Of a DNA stretch of 64,000 nucleotides, positions 38,061 to 56,027 are shown in pieces (within the stretch, counting starts at the first letter, position 1; each line of letters opens with the position of its first letter). The position numbers and the translations under genes were made by a program. The notes below the pieces were generated by a model. It did not search any database, had not been told where the DNA came from, and saw nothing but the letters and a program-made list of their open reading frames with translations. This stretch comes from Latrodectus hesperus (Eukaryota > Arthropoda > Arachnida > Araneae > Theridiidae). The stretch is taken from contig JAJQOW010000014.1 in the NCBI GenBank assembly GCA_037975125.1, forward strand, positions 21,159,484 through 21,223,483. Direction: 5' to 3'.

Positions 38061-39246
38061 TATGTTGAAAAAAACTATTGATCAAGCAAATCAAACAAAA
38101 TCTTACATGAAATGTAATTTATTGGCTCTTATTAATGTTGTAAAATGGAAACATTGCTTTAAATATAACAAATAATATGTATATTCGTTTAAAAATCAAT
38201 AAATTATGCAAATTATATTTTATTAATTAAATTGTTATAATAAAATTTGAAAATTCGCAGGAAAGCAAGCTATTACTGCAATATAAGTTACTATGTATGA
38301 CAAGATGTAAAGAGTAGTTTTACTAGCGTTTTTTAATTTTTCAAATGATATTATGCTATTTCCACAAAAAAGTTAGTAATTTTTATTGAAAAATTTAGTA
38401 GTAAAATAATTTTAAATTGATTATTTTCTGCTAAGAATATAAAGAGGTCTGATAACACATATAGTATTAGTAAAATGGTCTCTTTGGTTTTTTATTTTAG
38501 GAATCTTAATTTTATCTCAGCAAATAAAATATTCACTCACTGTAATATTCAATATTCACACACTCATTTGTTTTATATACTTAGCAATATTAATAAAACT
38601 TTCAATCTCAAATAATATAAGTGAAAATAAAAAATAAATTGTAGATTTTTAATAATTTTAAATATTTTTATACAATATTTTAGTGGGTGAAATATAAGTA
38701 TTTTATATCCAAATAATTTGTTATAAAATGTAAAACTCAATTTTCTAAATACGCTAATATAAAAAGGAGTTTTACATTCTTCCATATTAAATATACGGAA
38801 AATAATTAAAAAGTATGAAAAGTGTTTTCATTTTTCTCGCATAGACTCAACAAATTTAGATAAAACTTTAATCTTAATTGCAAATAAATTTGCAAGAGAT
38901 CAAATTGTGTACGTCAAATCACCGGAGTCTACTCTATCAAATTTCTTATTGCGATTCAACAAATAATTGTGCTTCGCATCAACACGAATGCCGCTGGTAG
39001 AAGCGGATAACACAACTCTAGAACGTTCCGCTATTTTCACTACATGACCATAAGCCAGTATGTGTATCTACTTTCGTTTACGAAGTGTCGGCCTGCGGAG
39101 CAGGCCTTAACTTCTTCATCTGTGATAAGTCCTTGAAGGAAGACATTGCGGTACTGACAGGGAACGCTAGTCTTGAAGCGTGAGGAACCGAGTCTTGGCG
39201 GTGAGAGCCAATCAGCAAAAAGTTAAGGGGCAGAGCAATAAATTGA

Positions 39247-40112
39247 TTTTTTTTTTTTTTTTGAAATGAGTTGAAAATTTTGATTCCACTCGAGAATAGA
39301 GGAAATAATAAAGTTAAAATAAAATTGTTATATACACACACAGTGAAAAAATACGAAATAATCCTGAATAATTGAAGAGTAATATGAAGTTAAGTAAGGC
39401 TATATATTCTATATACAAAAATTATTTTAAATATATTCATCTAAATAATGTCTGGCGATTGGCCTATATTTACAGTCTTCTATGAGATACTCATAGCGAA
39501 AAACTTGATTAAATGCACCATTTGTGCAGTTAATTCCTTTATCATAGAATTTTTTATTTAGGTTAGCAATATGCTCTAGAATATCAATAATTTTCAGATC
39601 TTTTGAAATGTTTTTATTGCGAATATAGTAGGGCGCCTTCGTAATTTTTCTAAGTATTTTATGTTGATACACTCTAAGTTTGTGTTTGTCTCTTGGCGTA
39701 ATGGTATTCCACACAGATGAAGCATAGGTGATGATGGATCTTAACATTGTAAGGTAGAGCAGTCTCTTGAGTTTTAGTGTTAAATTTGAGTTTTTTCCAA
39801 TTAAGTTGAATAGGCATCCATAAGCTTGATTGGCTTTTTTAATAACGTTATTGATATGTGCAGTCCATGAAAGTTGAGTAGTAAATGTTAATCCAAGATA
39901 TTTAATGGATTTCACTTCCGGAATGATTTTATCGAATAGATAGAGTTTATTATGTTGAAGTAATTTTATTTATATATTTCTCTTTTTTCTATTAAATACT
40001 ATAAGTTGGGATTTATCAGCATTTATATTTATTCTCCATTTACTGCACCAGTTTTCGATGTTAATTAACGCATTTTGAAGTTTATGAATAGCATTATTCG
40101 GCCTCCTTCCAA
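39247..40112 (-). mobile_element. 5'-truncated jockey-like LINE (element D) with A16 tail
   Basis: Minus-strand copy. It opens in the RT connection region (IENWCSKWRINININADKSQ) and runs through ORF2's end at 39427, then a short 3' UTR and a T16 tract on the plus strand (39247-39262) read as its poly-A tail. A target duplication was not found. Confidence 0.75.
39427..40112 (-). pseudogene. jockey-like ORF2 C-terminal part (RT thumb and tail)
   Basis: Encodes the region after the catalytic palm: DKSQLIVFNRKKRN, SIKYLGLTFTTQLSW, LYLTMLRSIITYASSVWN, then KITKAPYYIRN. One stop near 39970 (after KKRNI) separates the two open parts; the rest is open to its natural end near 39427. No catalytic motif is retained. 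Confidence 0.8.
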
Positions 40113-40301
40113 TATATATAATAGAAAAGAAGAATAAAAGCAAAAATTCGTAGTTTAATTTTTTTTTTTTAATTTCTTGAAAAATCGTTAAGCTAGTCCT
40201 AATGATTCTGTTGCTGATGTCAAAAAATATTACAAAACACCTCAGACGTATTGAAATAAATTTTTCTCGACAAAGAAAAGTTTTTAAATAGATTTTTCCT
40301 T

Positions 40302-41407
<1,106 letters not shown>

Positions 41408-41914
41408 TTTTTGTTGTATCATATTTATAGTTACTTATTGTGTTATGTTATTTACAAATATAAAAATCAAAAACTCTTTTATTTTTAGTTATTTTTACTA
41501 ACAATAAATGTTTTTGATTTTTATATTTGTAAATGAACGTCTATTAATGCCGATGAAATACTTTTAATATTTGAAGTGCAAAATTGCAAAGAATTATTTT
41601 TTGAATCATTTTCCATTATATAATAAGACAATCGCTTTATAAAATTATCAGAAAAATCCTAATATAATTATGAACGAAATACCTTAGAACAAGAAAAACG
41701 CTGCTAAATATACTACGTTCACTCACATGTCATAATGATGTTTATTTCACCACCTTATATTTCACCCAATCACATTTTCCCCGGGCAACGATAGCTCCGC
41801 CTACAGCTCATCGTAGCTGGGTTACCATGCTGTGACTGTAATCGCTTAGATTTGGCGAAGAAGGCGATGAAATGTGTCATTTGGCGGAGGCAACACGAGT
41901 ACCCGTATATCCCC
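41408..41914 (-). mobile_element. internally deleted Merlin derivative (about 507 bp)
   Basis: The left about 225 bp match 18918-19141 and the right about 280 bp match 22139-22447. The join is at AATAAGACAAT|CGCTTTATAAAA near 41633, with AAT microhomology. About 3.0 kb, including the whole transposase, is missing. This is the classic origin of a nonautonomous element. Confidence 0.88.
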
Positions 41915-42651
41915 TTACCTTCGATGGTAGTTATTGAGCAATCTAAATCTAGATTATAGTGAATCACAAAGTCAAAACTGAAAGCCTTCATTTTAAAGAA
42001 AAATATAATGTGGGTAAAAAGTTCTATATTGATTTCGTCTTTGAATTTTGTTACTATCTGATATTAATTTAATTATACTTGGATCTCTTCCTTATCTAGC
42101 AAAGAAGGAATCTAACAATGATAAGAAAAGACAAAATTGTCAAAATTGATCAAATTACTAAAAATATTAATTTACGTGACAACTACTTCAATACCATTTA
42201 AATTTGTTGATAGAATCTGATTTCTGTTTAATATTAAACAGCATACAAGTAACATTAGTTATTGAGACTAATGCGATCGTGTGAAATAATTGTTACATAA
42301 AATCAGAATAAGGAAATGTTCTGGCTTTTTTTTTTATCTCAAGCTTGCTGTAGCCTCGTTCAGTCTAGAATCATTATACTCCTGAGATAATCTCCTCTGA
42401 TATGTTTCTCATTAATGTTGCACCTTGGCAAAATATTTAGGACTAGCAGCATACTGACCATCAGCGGCAGAAATTTGAAATTTTAAAGATTATTTGTTTC
42501 TATGTATACAAAGCAACAATTATAAACTTTACACATTATAATTTAATATATATGTAAAACAATTAATAAATAAAAATTTTTAGTAATGAATTTTATTTTT
42601 AATATTTTTTTTACTAATATACAAGAGAAGTTTTACCTTTTATCCATAATT

Positions 42652-42946
42652 TATACGTAAAATTAATAAATTTACTCAGGAGCTTAACACATTTTTCTGG
42701 ACTTGTTTCGATTACTTTTAATAAAATCTAATAACACACTTACAATTTGCAAAAGGTCAAGCAGAAGACATCACTTCACGTGTAACCCGGTGATTACAAT
42801 TGCTGTTTATAAATGGCCCAGAGATACAATTCTACATTATGTACTGTATTTGATTATTGTGCTATTAAGCATCGACACTATTGCCATTCTTTCGAACGGA
42901 CAACACTTCCACGTTCTGCGGCGTCTCCTGCTTGACCAAAGGTAAG
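42652..42946. repeat. interspersed repeat family R, copy 1
   Basis: Shares with 61915-62520 the blocks TATACGTAAAAT, TTGTTTCGATTA with TTTTAATAAAATC, GTCAAGCAGA-GACATCA and GTAACCCGGTGA, and at the far end TCGAACGGA leading to TTG(A/G)CCAAA. No coding capacity recognised. Confidence 0.7.
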
Positions 42947-43002
42947 CACAGGTTGTTCAATATATATTTGAAGGAAAATAAAATGTACTTCAAAACTGGT
43001 AG

Positions 43003-50326
<7,324 letters not shown>

Positions 50327-50330
<4 letters not shown>

Positions 50331-50376
50331 AGCCTGATAGACTAGACGTGAATCTAGACTAGTCTATCAAGCTCTC
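50327..50376. repeat. long imperfect hairpin
   Basis: GAGAGCCTGATAGACTAG and, after a short loop, CTAGTCTATCAAGCTCTC: an 18-bp stem with one mismatch. It lies just before the presumed 5' end of element A. Confidence 0.8.
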
Positions 50377-50518
50377 ATTTCACTTATTGTACAGGTTTAC
50401 CAACATATATAACTAAAAAAGAAAAATGCAAGCAAAAACTGGTAGTTTTAAAATAGCAGTTTTCACTGCTAGCAATTCTTGCTTTTAAAAGCGCTTGCTC
50501 TCCGGAAATTGACTGGAA

Positions 50519-52028
50519 ATGGAAACGATTAAGGACAACGGAATTATCAAGCCAGCGAAACTACATGACATCATGCAGAAAGGTTACAAAGATGCCGAAG
50601 AGCTCCAGATAAAAAGCCTGATGCAGATCAAGATGTCACTACTTGGAAGCAGACCGTGTACCTCGGCCACAAATCCTAAACAACGACTGATAGATCAGAT
50701 AGATGAAACGATAAGAATCTACAGAGAAACTATACAGACAGCTAGTACAGGTAGCTATATCTCTGATTCTGTATTGGCATATCCCCCTACCCCTCATAAC
50801 TTAAATAATAACCAAGCTAATGTTGCTTGTAACTCTAAAGAAAAAACCGCTAAGAAAAGAAATAATGATGGTGAGGGCACTTTCGTATTTCAAAAAAAAA
50901 AAAAAAAAAAAAAAAAAAAACGGCTAAGGCCATGACTGAAAATGTCATCCCAACCCCAATAGAAACTAAAAATGCGTTCATTAGGTTTAGGTTAACTCCA
51001 GAGGAGGAAAACCAAGAACAAATGGACGCGGACCAGCTGACAACAGAGCCAGCACCAAAAATTCCCCCCATCATTGTTAGATATGGTGAGAGCCATTGTC
51101 AATTTATGACTGGCCTAAAAAATGCTCTAAACAAAGAAATAGATGCTAGAACATCGGGAGAAAATTTAAAACTTCTCCCAAAAACGGAAAACGACCACAG
51201 AGAAACAACCAAATTTCTTGAATCAAACAAATATGAATACATTCTCCTCAGAGGGAAAAATGAAAAACCTAGAAAATTTGTCATTAGGGACCTCTCCTTG
51301 ACAACAAAAAGTGAAGAGATCGCTTCAGATTTGGCCAGCAAAGGCTTTAAAATACATAGAGTCAATCGTATGACTAGCCAAAGAAATGGCAAGCTACTCC
51401 CCCTTCAGGTATTCAATAGCCCTGAAGTATCAGGCATATTCAAAATAAAAAGCATCTGCCATATTTCCAACCCCACAATAGAGCATTATCGAGGTGCAAA
51501 AATATTATACAATGCTATAATTGTCAACGCTTTCACCATTCTAGTGAACTATGCCACATGACCCCCCGCTGCGTTAAATGTGCCGAAACGCACAACACTA
51601 GAGAATGTCCAAAAGATAAAAAAACTTGAAACACCAATATGCTGCAATTGCGGTGGAAATCACCCGGCCAGTTATAGGGGTTGCCTTAAGTTCCCCAAAA
51701 TAAACCAAAAAAAATTATTAAAACAAATTTTGTTAATAATGAACGTTCATTTGCCAACGTTGTCGCTGGACGAGCTGAAAGCTCTACCACTGTGCCACCC
51801 CAAGCTCAAAACAAACCAGTTAATATTCAAACAAGTTCTCCAGAAGGAGAAAATATTGAACAAAGATCAGACTCAAGTGATCTATTTACGCTCTTACGCG
51901 AAATTAGGGAAGCATTTAAGGGAATTAATATCCCAGATGCAATAAAAAGAATAAGAGCTACACCAGATCGCATGGATAAGATGTTTCTTATCATGGATCT
52001 TTTAGATGAGGCCAGTAATAAGCAATAA
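50519..52028 (+). pseudogene. element A ORF1 (gag-like; PRE_C2HC and CCHC knuckles)
   Basis: Starts METIKDNGIIKPAKL. The frame breaks at an A29 tract (50892-50920) inside a Lys-rich segment and resumes as AMTENVIPTPIETKNAF. The PRE_C2HC region (KFVIRDLSLTTKSEEIASDL) is followed, after another frameshift shared by both duplicate units, by three zinc knuckles. The first reads CYNCQRFHHSSELC, the second CVKCAETHNTREC, the third CCNCGGNHPASYRGC. In the family this protein packages the LINE RNA. The tail ends NKQ-stop at 52026-52028, overlapping by one base the ATG of ORF2. Confidence 0.8.
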
Positions 52029-52083
52029 TGTTAGACAACCAGCAAAAAATTAAAATTTGTTCTTGGAATTCCTGCGGAATTAG

Positions 52084-52128
52084 AAACAGAATGACTGAAT
52101 AGTGGGTGACTATTCAGTCATTCTGTTT
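52084..52128. repeat. perfect 20-bp fold-back in element A ORF2 (unit 1)
   Basis: Stem AAACAGAATGACTGAATAGT, 5-nt loop GGGTG, exact reverse complement. Followed by further copies of ATTCAGTCATT and GAATAGTG. The second unit has the same hairpin at 52953-52997. Confidence 0.9.
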
Positions 52129-52952
52129 GTCATTCAGTCATTGTGAGAATGACTGAATAGTGTTATGAATAGTGGGTGACTTTGTAAATGAGCACAACCC
52201 TGATATTATCCTATACATAGAGTCAATCGTATGACCAGCCAAAGAAATGGCAAGCTACTCCCCCTCTTTCTAGTTCAGGTATTCAATAGCCCTGAAGTAT
52301 CAGGCATATTCAAAATAAAAAGCATCTGCCATATTTCCAACCCCACAATAGAGCATTATCGAGGTGCAAAAATATTATACAATGCTATAATTGTTAACGC
52401 TTTCACCATTCTAGTGAACTATGCCACATGACCCCCCGCTGCGTTAAATGTGCCGAAACGCACAACACTAGAGAATGTCCAAAAGATAAAAAACTTGAAA
52501 CACCAATATGCTGCAATTGCGGTGGAAATCACCCGGCCAGTTATAGGGGTTGCCTTCAGTTCCCCAAAATAAACCAAAAAAAATTATTAAAACAAATTTT
52601 GTTAATAATGAACGTTCATTTGCCAACGTTGTCGCTGGACGAGCTGAAAGCTCTATCACTGTGCCACCCCAAGCTCAAAACAAACCAGTTAATATTCAAA
52701 CAAGTTCTCCAGAAGGAGAAAATATTGAACAAAGATCAGACTCAAGTGATCTATTTACGCTCTTACGCGAAATTAGGGAAGCATTTAAGGGAATTAATAT
52801 CCCAGATGCAATAAAAAGAATAAGAGCTACACCAGATCGCATGGATAAGATGTTTCTTATCATGGATCTTTTAGATGAGGCCAGTAATAAGCAATAATGT
52901 TAGACAACCAGCAAAAAATTAAAATTTGTTCTTGGAATTCCTGCGGAATTAG

Positions 52953-52997
52953 AAACAGAATGACTGAATAGTGGGTGACTATTCAGTCATTCTGTTT
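52953..52997. repeat. perfect 20-bp fold-back in element A ORF2 (unit 2)
   Basis: Same structure as at 52084-52128, showing that the fold-back arose before the tandem duplication. Confidence 0.9.
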
Positions 52998-53794
52998 GTC
53001 ATTCAGTCATTGTGAGAATGACTGAATAGTGTTATGAATAGTGGGTGACTTTGTAAATGAGCACAACCCTGATATTATCCTAATCCAAGAGTCGTTTCTC
53101 ACAAACCAAATTAATATTAATCTTACAGGTTAATTAACTTATAGAAATGATCGCCCTGCAAATTCAACCCATAACGGAGGTGGGACAATTATTTTTATCA
53201 AGAGTAGTTTCCCTCACTGCAGAAACATCGCACAAAAATTAATAACGGTGGAAGCTACTTTGGTGACTGTCACCCTGCCCACTCTCCCCCACATTACTTT
53301 CTGCTCCACATATATTCGCCCTAAACCACAATATAGATACATTAATATGGATCTAGAAACACTACTAGCTACAAACTACGACATTTTAATTTGTGGAGAC
53401 TTGAATGCCAAACATGCTGCATGGAATAACGCACATTCCAACAAAATAGGAAAAATAACCAAAACATTCGCTGATAAAGCTGAAATTACAATTCATGCAT
53501 CTGATATACCCAGTCATTTTAGCGCTAATACCGCTTCAACAATTGATATTGCTCTCATCAGAGGAATTAATTATGACACAGCAATTAAAGCCCTACCCGA
53601 ACTCAGCTCTGATCATAATCTAGTCATGATCGAGTTTAACCTTAATATTCCTCTGTTAAAATCACCCACTATTCATAACACGGGCTGGATTAAATACAAA
53701 CAAATAATAAAAAATAACCCATTCACCCCCATCAAAGTTAACACGGGAGACGAACTTGAAAACGAAACTATTCGCTTGGAGGCGGAGCTGCTCA

Positions 53795-53806
53795 GAGCGC
53801 ACCGTG
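53795..53806. repeat. target-site duplication, left copy (element B)
   Basis: GAGCGCACCGTG, identical to 59414-59425. The uninterrupted equivalent in element C (about 30796) reads CGCACCGCGAATCA, as expected after removing B. Confidence 0.92.
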
Positions 53807-53912
53807 CTCGTGGAAAAGAAAGAGGCTTAGTGACGTGAAATCGTACAGCTGATTCTTGTTTATAAACAAAGGAAATATTTCTTAATTAAAACTGTGTTTT
53901 TATTTCTGAAAA

Positions 53913-56027
53913 GTGATTCAATCCGATCGGACTACTACGGGAAGTAGAACCTTTCAGCCGACGTTGTCGGCAAGTATTCCCGCTACGGGAAAAAACTCTG
54001 CTATCATGGAGTCTTCAGGGGTAAAGACCCCAAACAAAGGACTCGAAGAGTCAATGAACTGTGAAACGCTTAACACTCGAACATTCCAAAATAATGAAAT
54101 TCCGGAGAAATTCCTTGAAATTATTGATGATGAACTGTTTAATTTTGTCAATAATGCAACAAAAGAGGAAATTAATATAAAAATCCTCAAAATGAACGCA
54201 GAAATCATTACTATTGAAACGGGCATTGCTCACTCCAGAAAGATGATGGAGGACATTATTAACGAAAAAAACTGCTCCAAAAGGGAACTCATCGGACAAT
54301 TCCTCAATTCGGACATTGAAACAAATATGAAAAACTCCAAAAATCTGAAAGGTAAGTGGGATTTCCTTAACTGGTGCATTATTATAAAAAATAGCAATAA
54401 CTTTATTAATGCTCCTAATGTTAATGCTAACTTAAAAAATCCAAATGAAAATGTGCATGTGCATGAAAATGACTTATGTAATGCTAAGGTTTCCAAGAAT
54501 TCAAATACTAAAACATCCCAATATGTAAACAAAAATTCTAAGGAAAATCTTTCTCAAAACAATCAAAAAGATAAAGCCATGCTAAAATTACCTAGTTCAA
54601 ATAATAGCAATAACATAAGCAACCAAGCGTCTACTCAGGGAGAAATTAATAAAAAAAATAAAGGAACAAATCCCCAAAATTCTGAAAGTGAAATAATGGA
54701 AGTGGATTCAAATAACAAAAATACTAAAAGATCTAAAGATGAAATGAGTAACACAACATCCACAGATGATGAAGGTGAATTTAAAATATACAAACACAAA
54801 AATAGAAGCAAAAAACCAAATAACAAAAATCATAACAACAAAGAAAAAACTGTAATAATCCAGACTACAGCTGTTCAAAATAAATTTGATGAATTAAATG
54901 AAGTAATAAACCAAGTAAATAAACCAACTAACCCAGAAAATGCAGAAAAATCCAGCATCGAACCTTCAACCCCCCTAAATACACAAAACTCAAACGGTTC
55001 TCAGATAGAAAATCAGGACAGTAATAAGATAGAAGCTCCTAAAACATCCCCAATATTAATAAGAAGCACGGGAAGTGTTAAAAGATTAATAAAAATAATA
55101 CAAGAAAAAACACAAAAAAATAACATAAGCATCAAAACTTCAGGAGAACACCTCAAAGTCACATGCAACGACACAGACACCCATAGAAAACTCACGCAAC
55201 ACTTACAATTAAATAACGTTGATTACTTTGTCATCCCAGGACTGGGAGAAAAGCCAGTAAAAATTGTCATCAAAGGACTCCCCATTCACATGCCAATTGA
55301 AGAAATAAAAGAGGACCTTGAAGCCCTCAACTTTAACGTAGCAAAAATAACCCAGCTTAGGCGATCAAAAGATCAATTTAAATTACCAATATTTCAGGTA
55401 CAGCTAAATAAAACAAACAATTTAGAAGACATATATAAAATAGAGGAACTTTGTTCCATAATAGTTTCTGTAGAGGCATACAGGCCTAGACCAGGTGCCT
55501 ACCAATGTTTTAATTGCCAGGCATGGAACCATGGCTCATCAAACTGTTTCTGTAAACCCAAATGTCTTAAATGTGCTGGTGATCACAGCACGAAAGAGTG
55601 TCAAAAAAGCAGGGAAACCCCCGCAAAATGTGCTAACTGTGGTGGACCACACCCAGCTAACTACAAAAACTGCCCTAGGGCCCCTAAAACAATCAAACCC
55701 ACCTTCCAAAGCAACAAAATAAGGAGTGGTACAAGTTGGGCACAAATCACCCAAAACAACCCAGCTCAAAACAAAAATATTGAATTCCCAAGTCTACCAA
55801 ACGCCGTAAACAACATAAATGCAAACAATGATACCACAAATTCAAATTTCTCAGCTTTCTCCAATCTTGGAGAAATCTTAAAATTCTGTAAAACAATCAA
55901 TGAAATATTTGGAAATAAATTACAGGAATTTAATAAAAAAATGGAAAACATTACAGACCCAACTATGAAAATGTTTGAGTTCATTAACTTTGTAAACAAC
56001 CTCAACAATAGTTCTACCTATGAGTAA
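53913..56027 (+). CDS. element B ORF1, gag-like nucleic-acid-binding protein (704 aa)
   Basis: Complete open frame. The N-terminal two thirds are Asn/Lys/Ser-rich and low in complexity. A PRE_C2HC domain spans about residues 447-525 (starting PVKIVIKGLPIHMPIEEIKE). Then come three zinc knuckles at about 530-590: CFNCQAWNHGSSNC, CLKCAGDHSTKEC and CANCGGPHPANYKNC. In jockey-clade LINEs this protein coats the element RNA. It ends 8 nt inside ORF2 (ATGAGTAA), an overlap suited to termination-reinitiation. Codons are very A-rich. The start could be a few codons downstream, since MIQSDRTTTGSRT is not conserved with element A. Confidence 0.88.
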   Translation: MIQSDRTTTGSRTFQPTLSASIPATGKNSAIMESSGVKTPNKGLEESMNCETLNTRTFQNNEIPEKFLEIIDDELFNFVNNATKEEINIKILKMNAEIITIETGIAHSRKMMEDIINEKNCSKRELIGQFLNSDIETNMKNSKNLKGKWDFLNWCIIIKNSNNFINAPNVNANLKNPNENVHVHENDLCNAKVSKNSNTKTSQYVNKNSKENLSQNNQKDKAMLKLPSSNNSNNISNQASTQGEINKKNKGTNPQNSESEIMEVDSNNKNTKRSKDEMSNTTSTDDEGEFKIYKHKNRSKKPNNKNHNNKEKTVIIQTTAVQNKFDELNEVINQVNKPTNPENAEKSSIEPSTPLNTQNSNGSQIENQDSNKIEAPKTSPILIRSTGSVKRLIKIIQEKTQKNNISIKTSGEHLKVTCNDTDTHRKLTQHLQLNNVDYFVIPGLGEKPVKIVIKGLPIHMPIEEIKEDLEALNFNVAKITQLRRSKDQFKLPIFQVQLNKTNNLEDIYKIEELCSIIVSVEAYRPRPGAYQCFNCQAWNHGSSNCFCKPKCLKCAGDHSTKECQKSRETPAKCANCGGPHPANYKNCPRAPKTIKPTFQSNKIRSGTSWAQITQNNPAQNKNIEFPSLPNAVNNINANNDTTNSNFSAFSNLGEILKFCKTINEIFGNKLQEFNKKMENITDPTMKMFEFINFVNNLNNSSTYE

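Larger units (their letters stand above)
33967..39246. other. AT-rich intergenic stretch
   Basis: No gene seen. Contains MITE copy 2 (35451-35700) and a decayed SINE (about 37940-38060). A less AT-rich block at about 38910-39240 is unrecognised. Confidence 0.7.
51353..53082 (+). repeat. 861/869-bp tandem duplication inside element A
   Basis: Unit 1 is 51353-52213, unit 2 is 52214-53082; both begin TACATAGAGTCAATCG. Nearly identical: unit 2 has 9 extra bases (CTTTCTAGT near 52264), one A fewer in the run near 52488, and a few substitutions. Each unit holds the ORF1 C-terminus, the zinc knuckles and the start of ORF2. Confidence 0.93.
50400..53806 (+). mobile_element. jockey-like LINE element A, 5' part
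   Basis: ORF1 (gag-like) and the endonuclease of an element split by element B. It resumes at 59426. The interrupted target is defined by GAGCGCACCGTG at both junctions. The 5' boundary is not visible and is placed by eye. Copy is dead: A-tract frameshift, in-frame stops, tandem duplication, fold-back insertion. Confidence 0.8.
52897..53806 (+). pseudogene. element A ORF2, APE-type endonuclease part
   Basis: Start MLDNQQKIKICSWNSCGIRN, disrupted by the fold-back, continuing NPDIILIQESFLTNQ, an in-frame stop near 53128, then an open frame (53248 on) with ILICGDLNAKHAAWN, STIDIALIRG and the SSDHNLVMIEF catalytic histidine motif. Cut at 53806 by element B. It would nick the target DNA in an active LINE. 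Confidence 0.82.
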
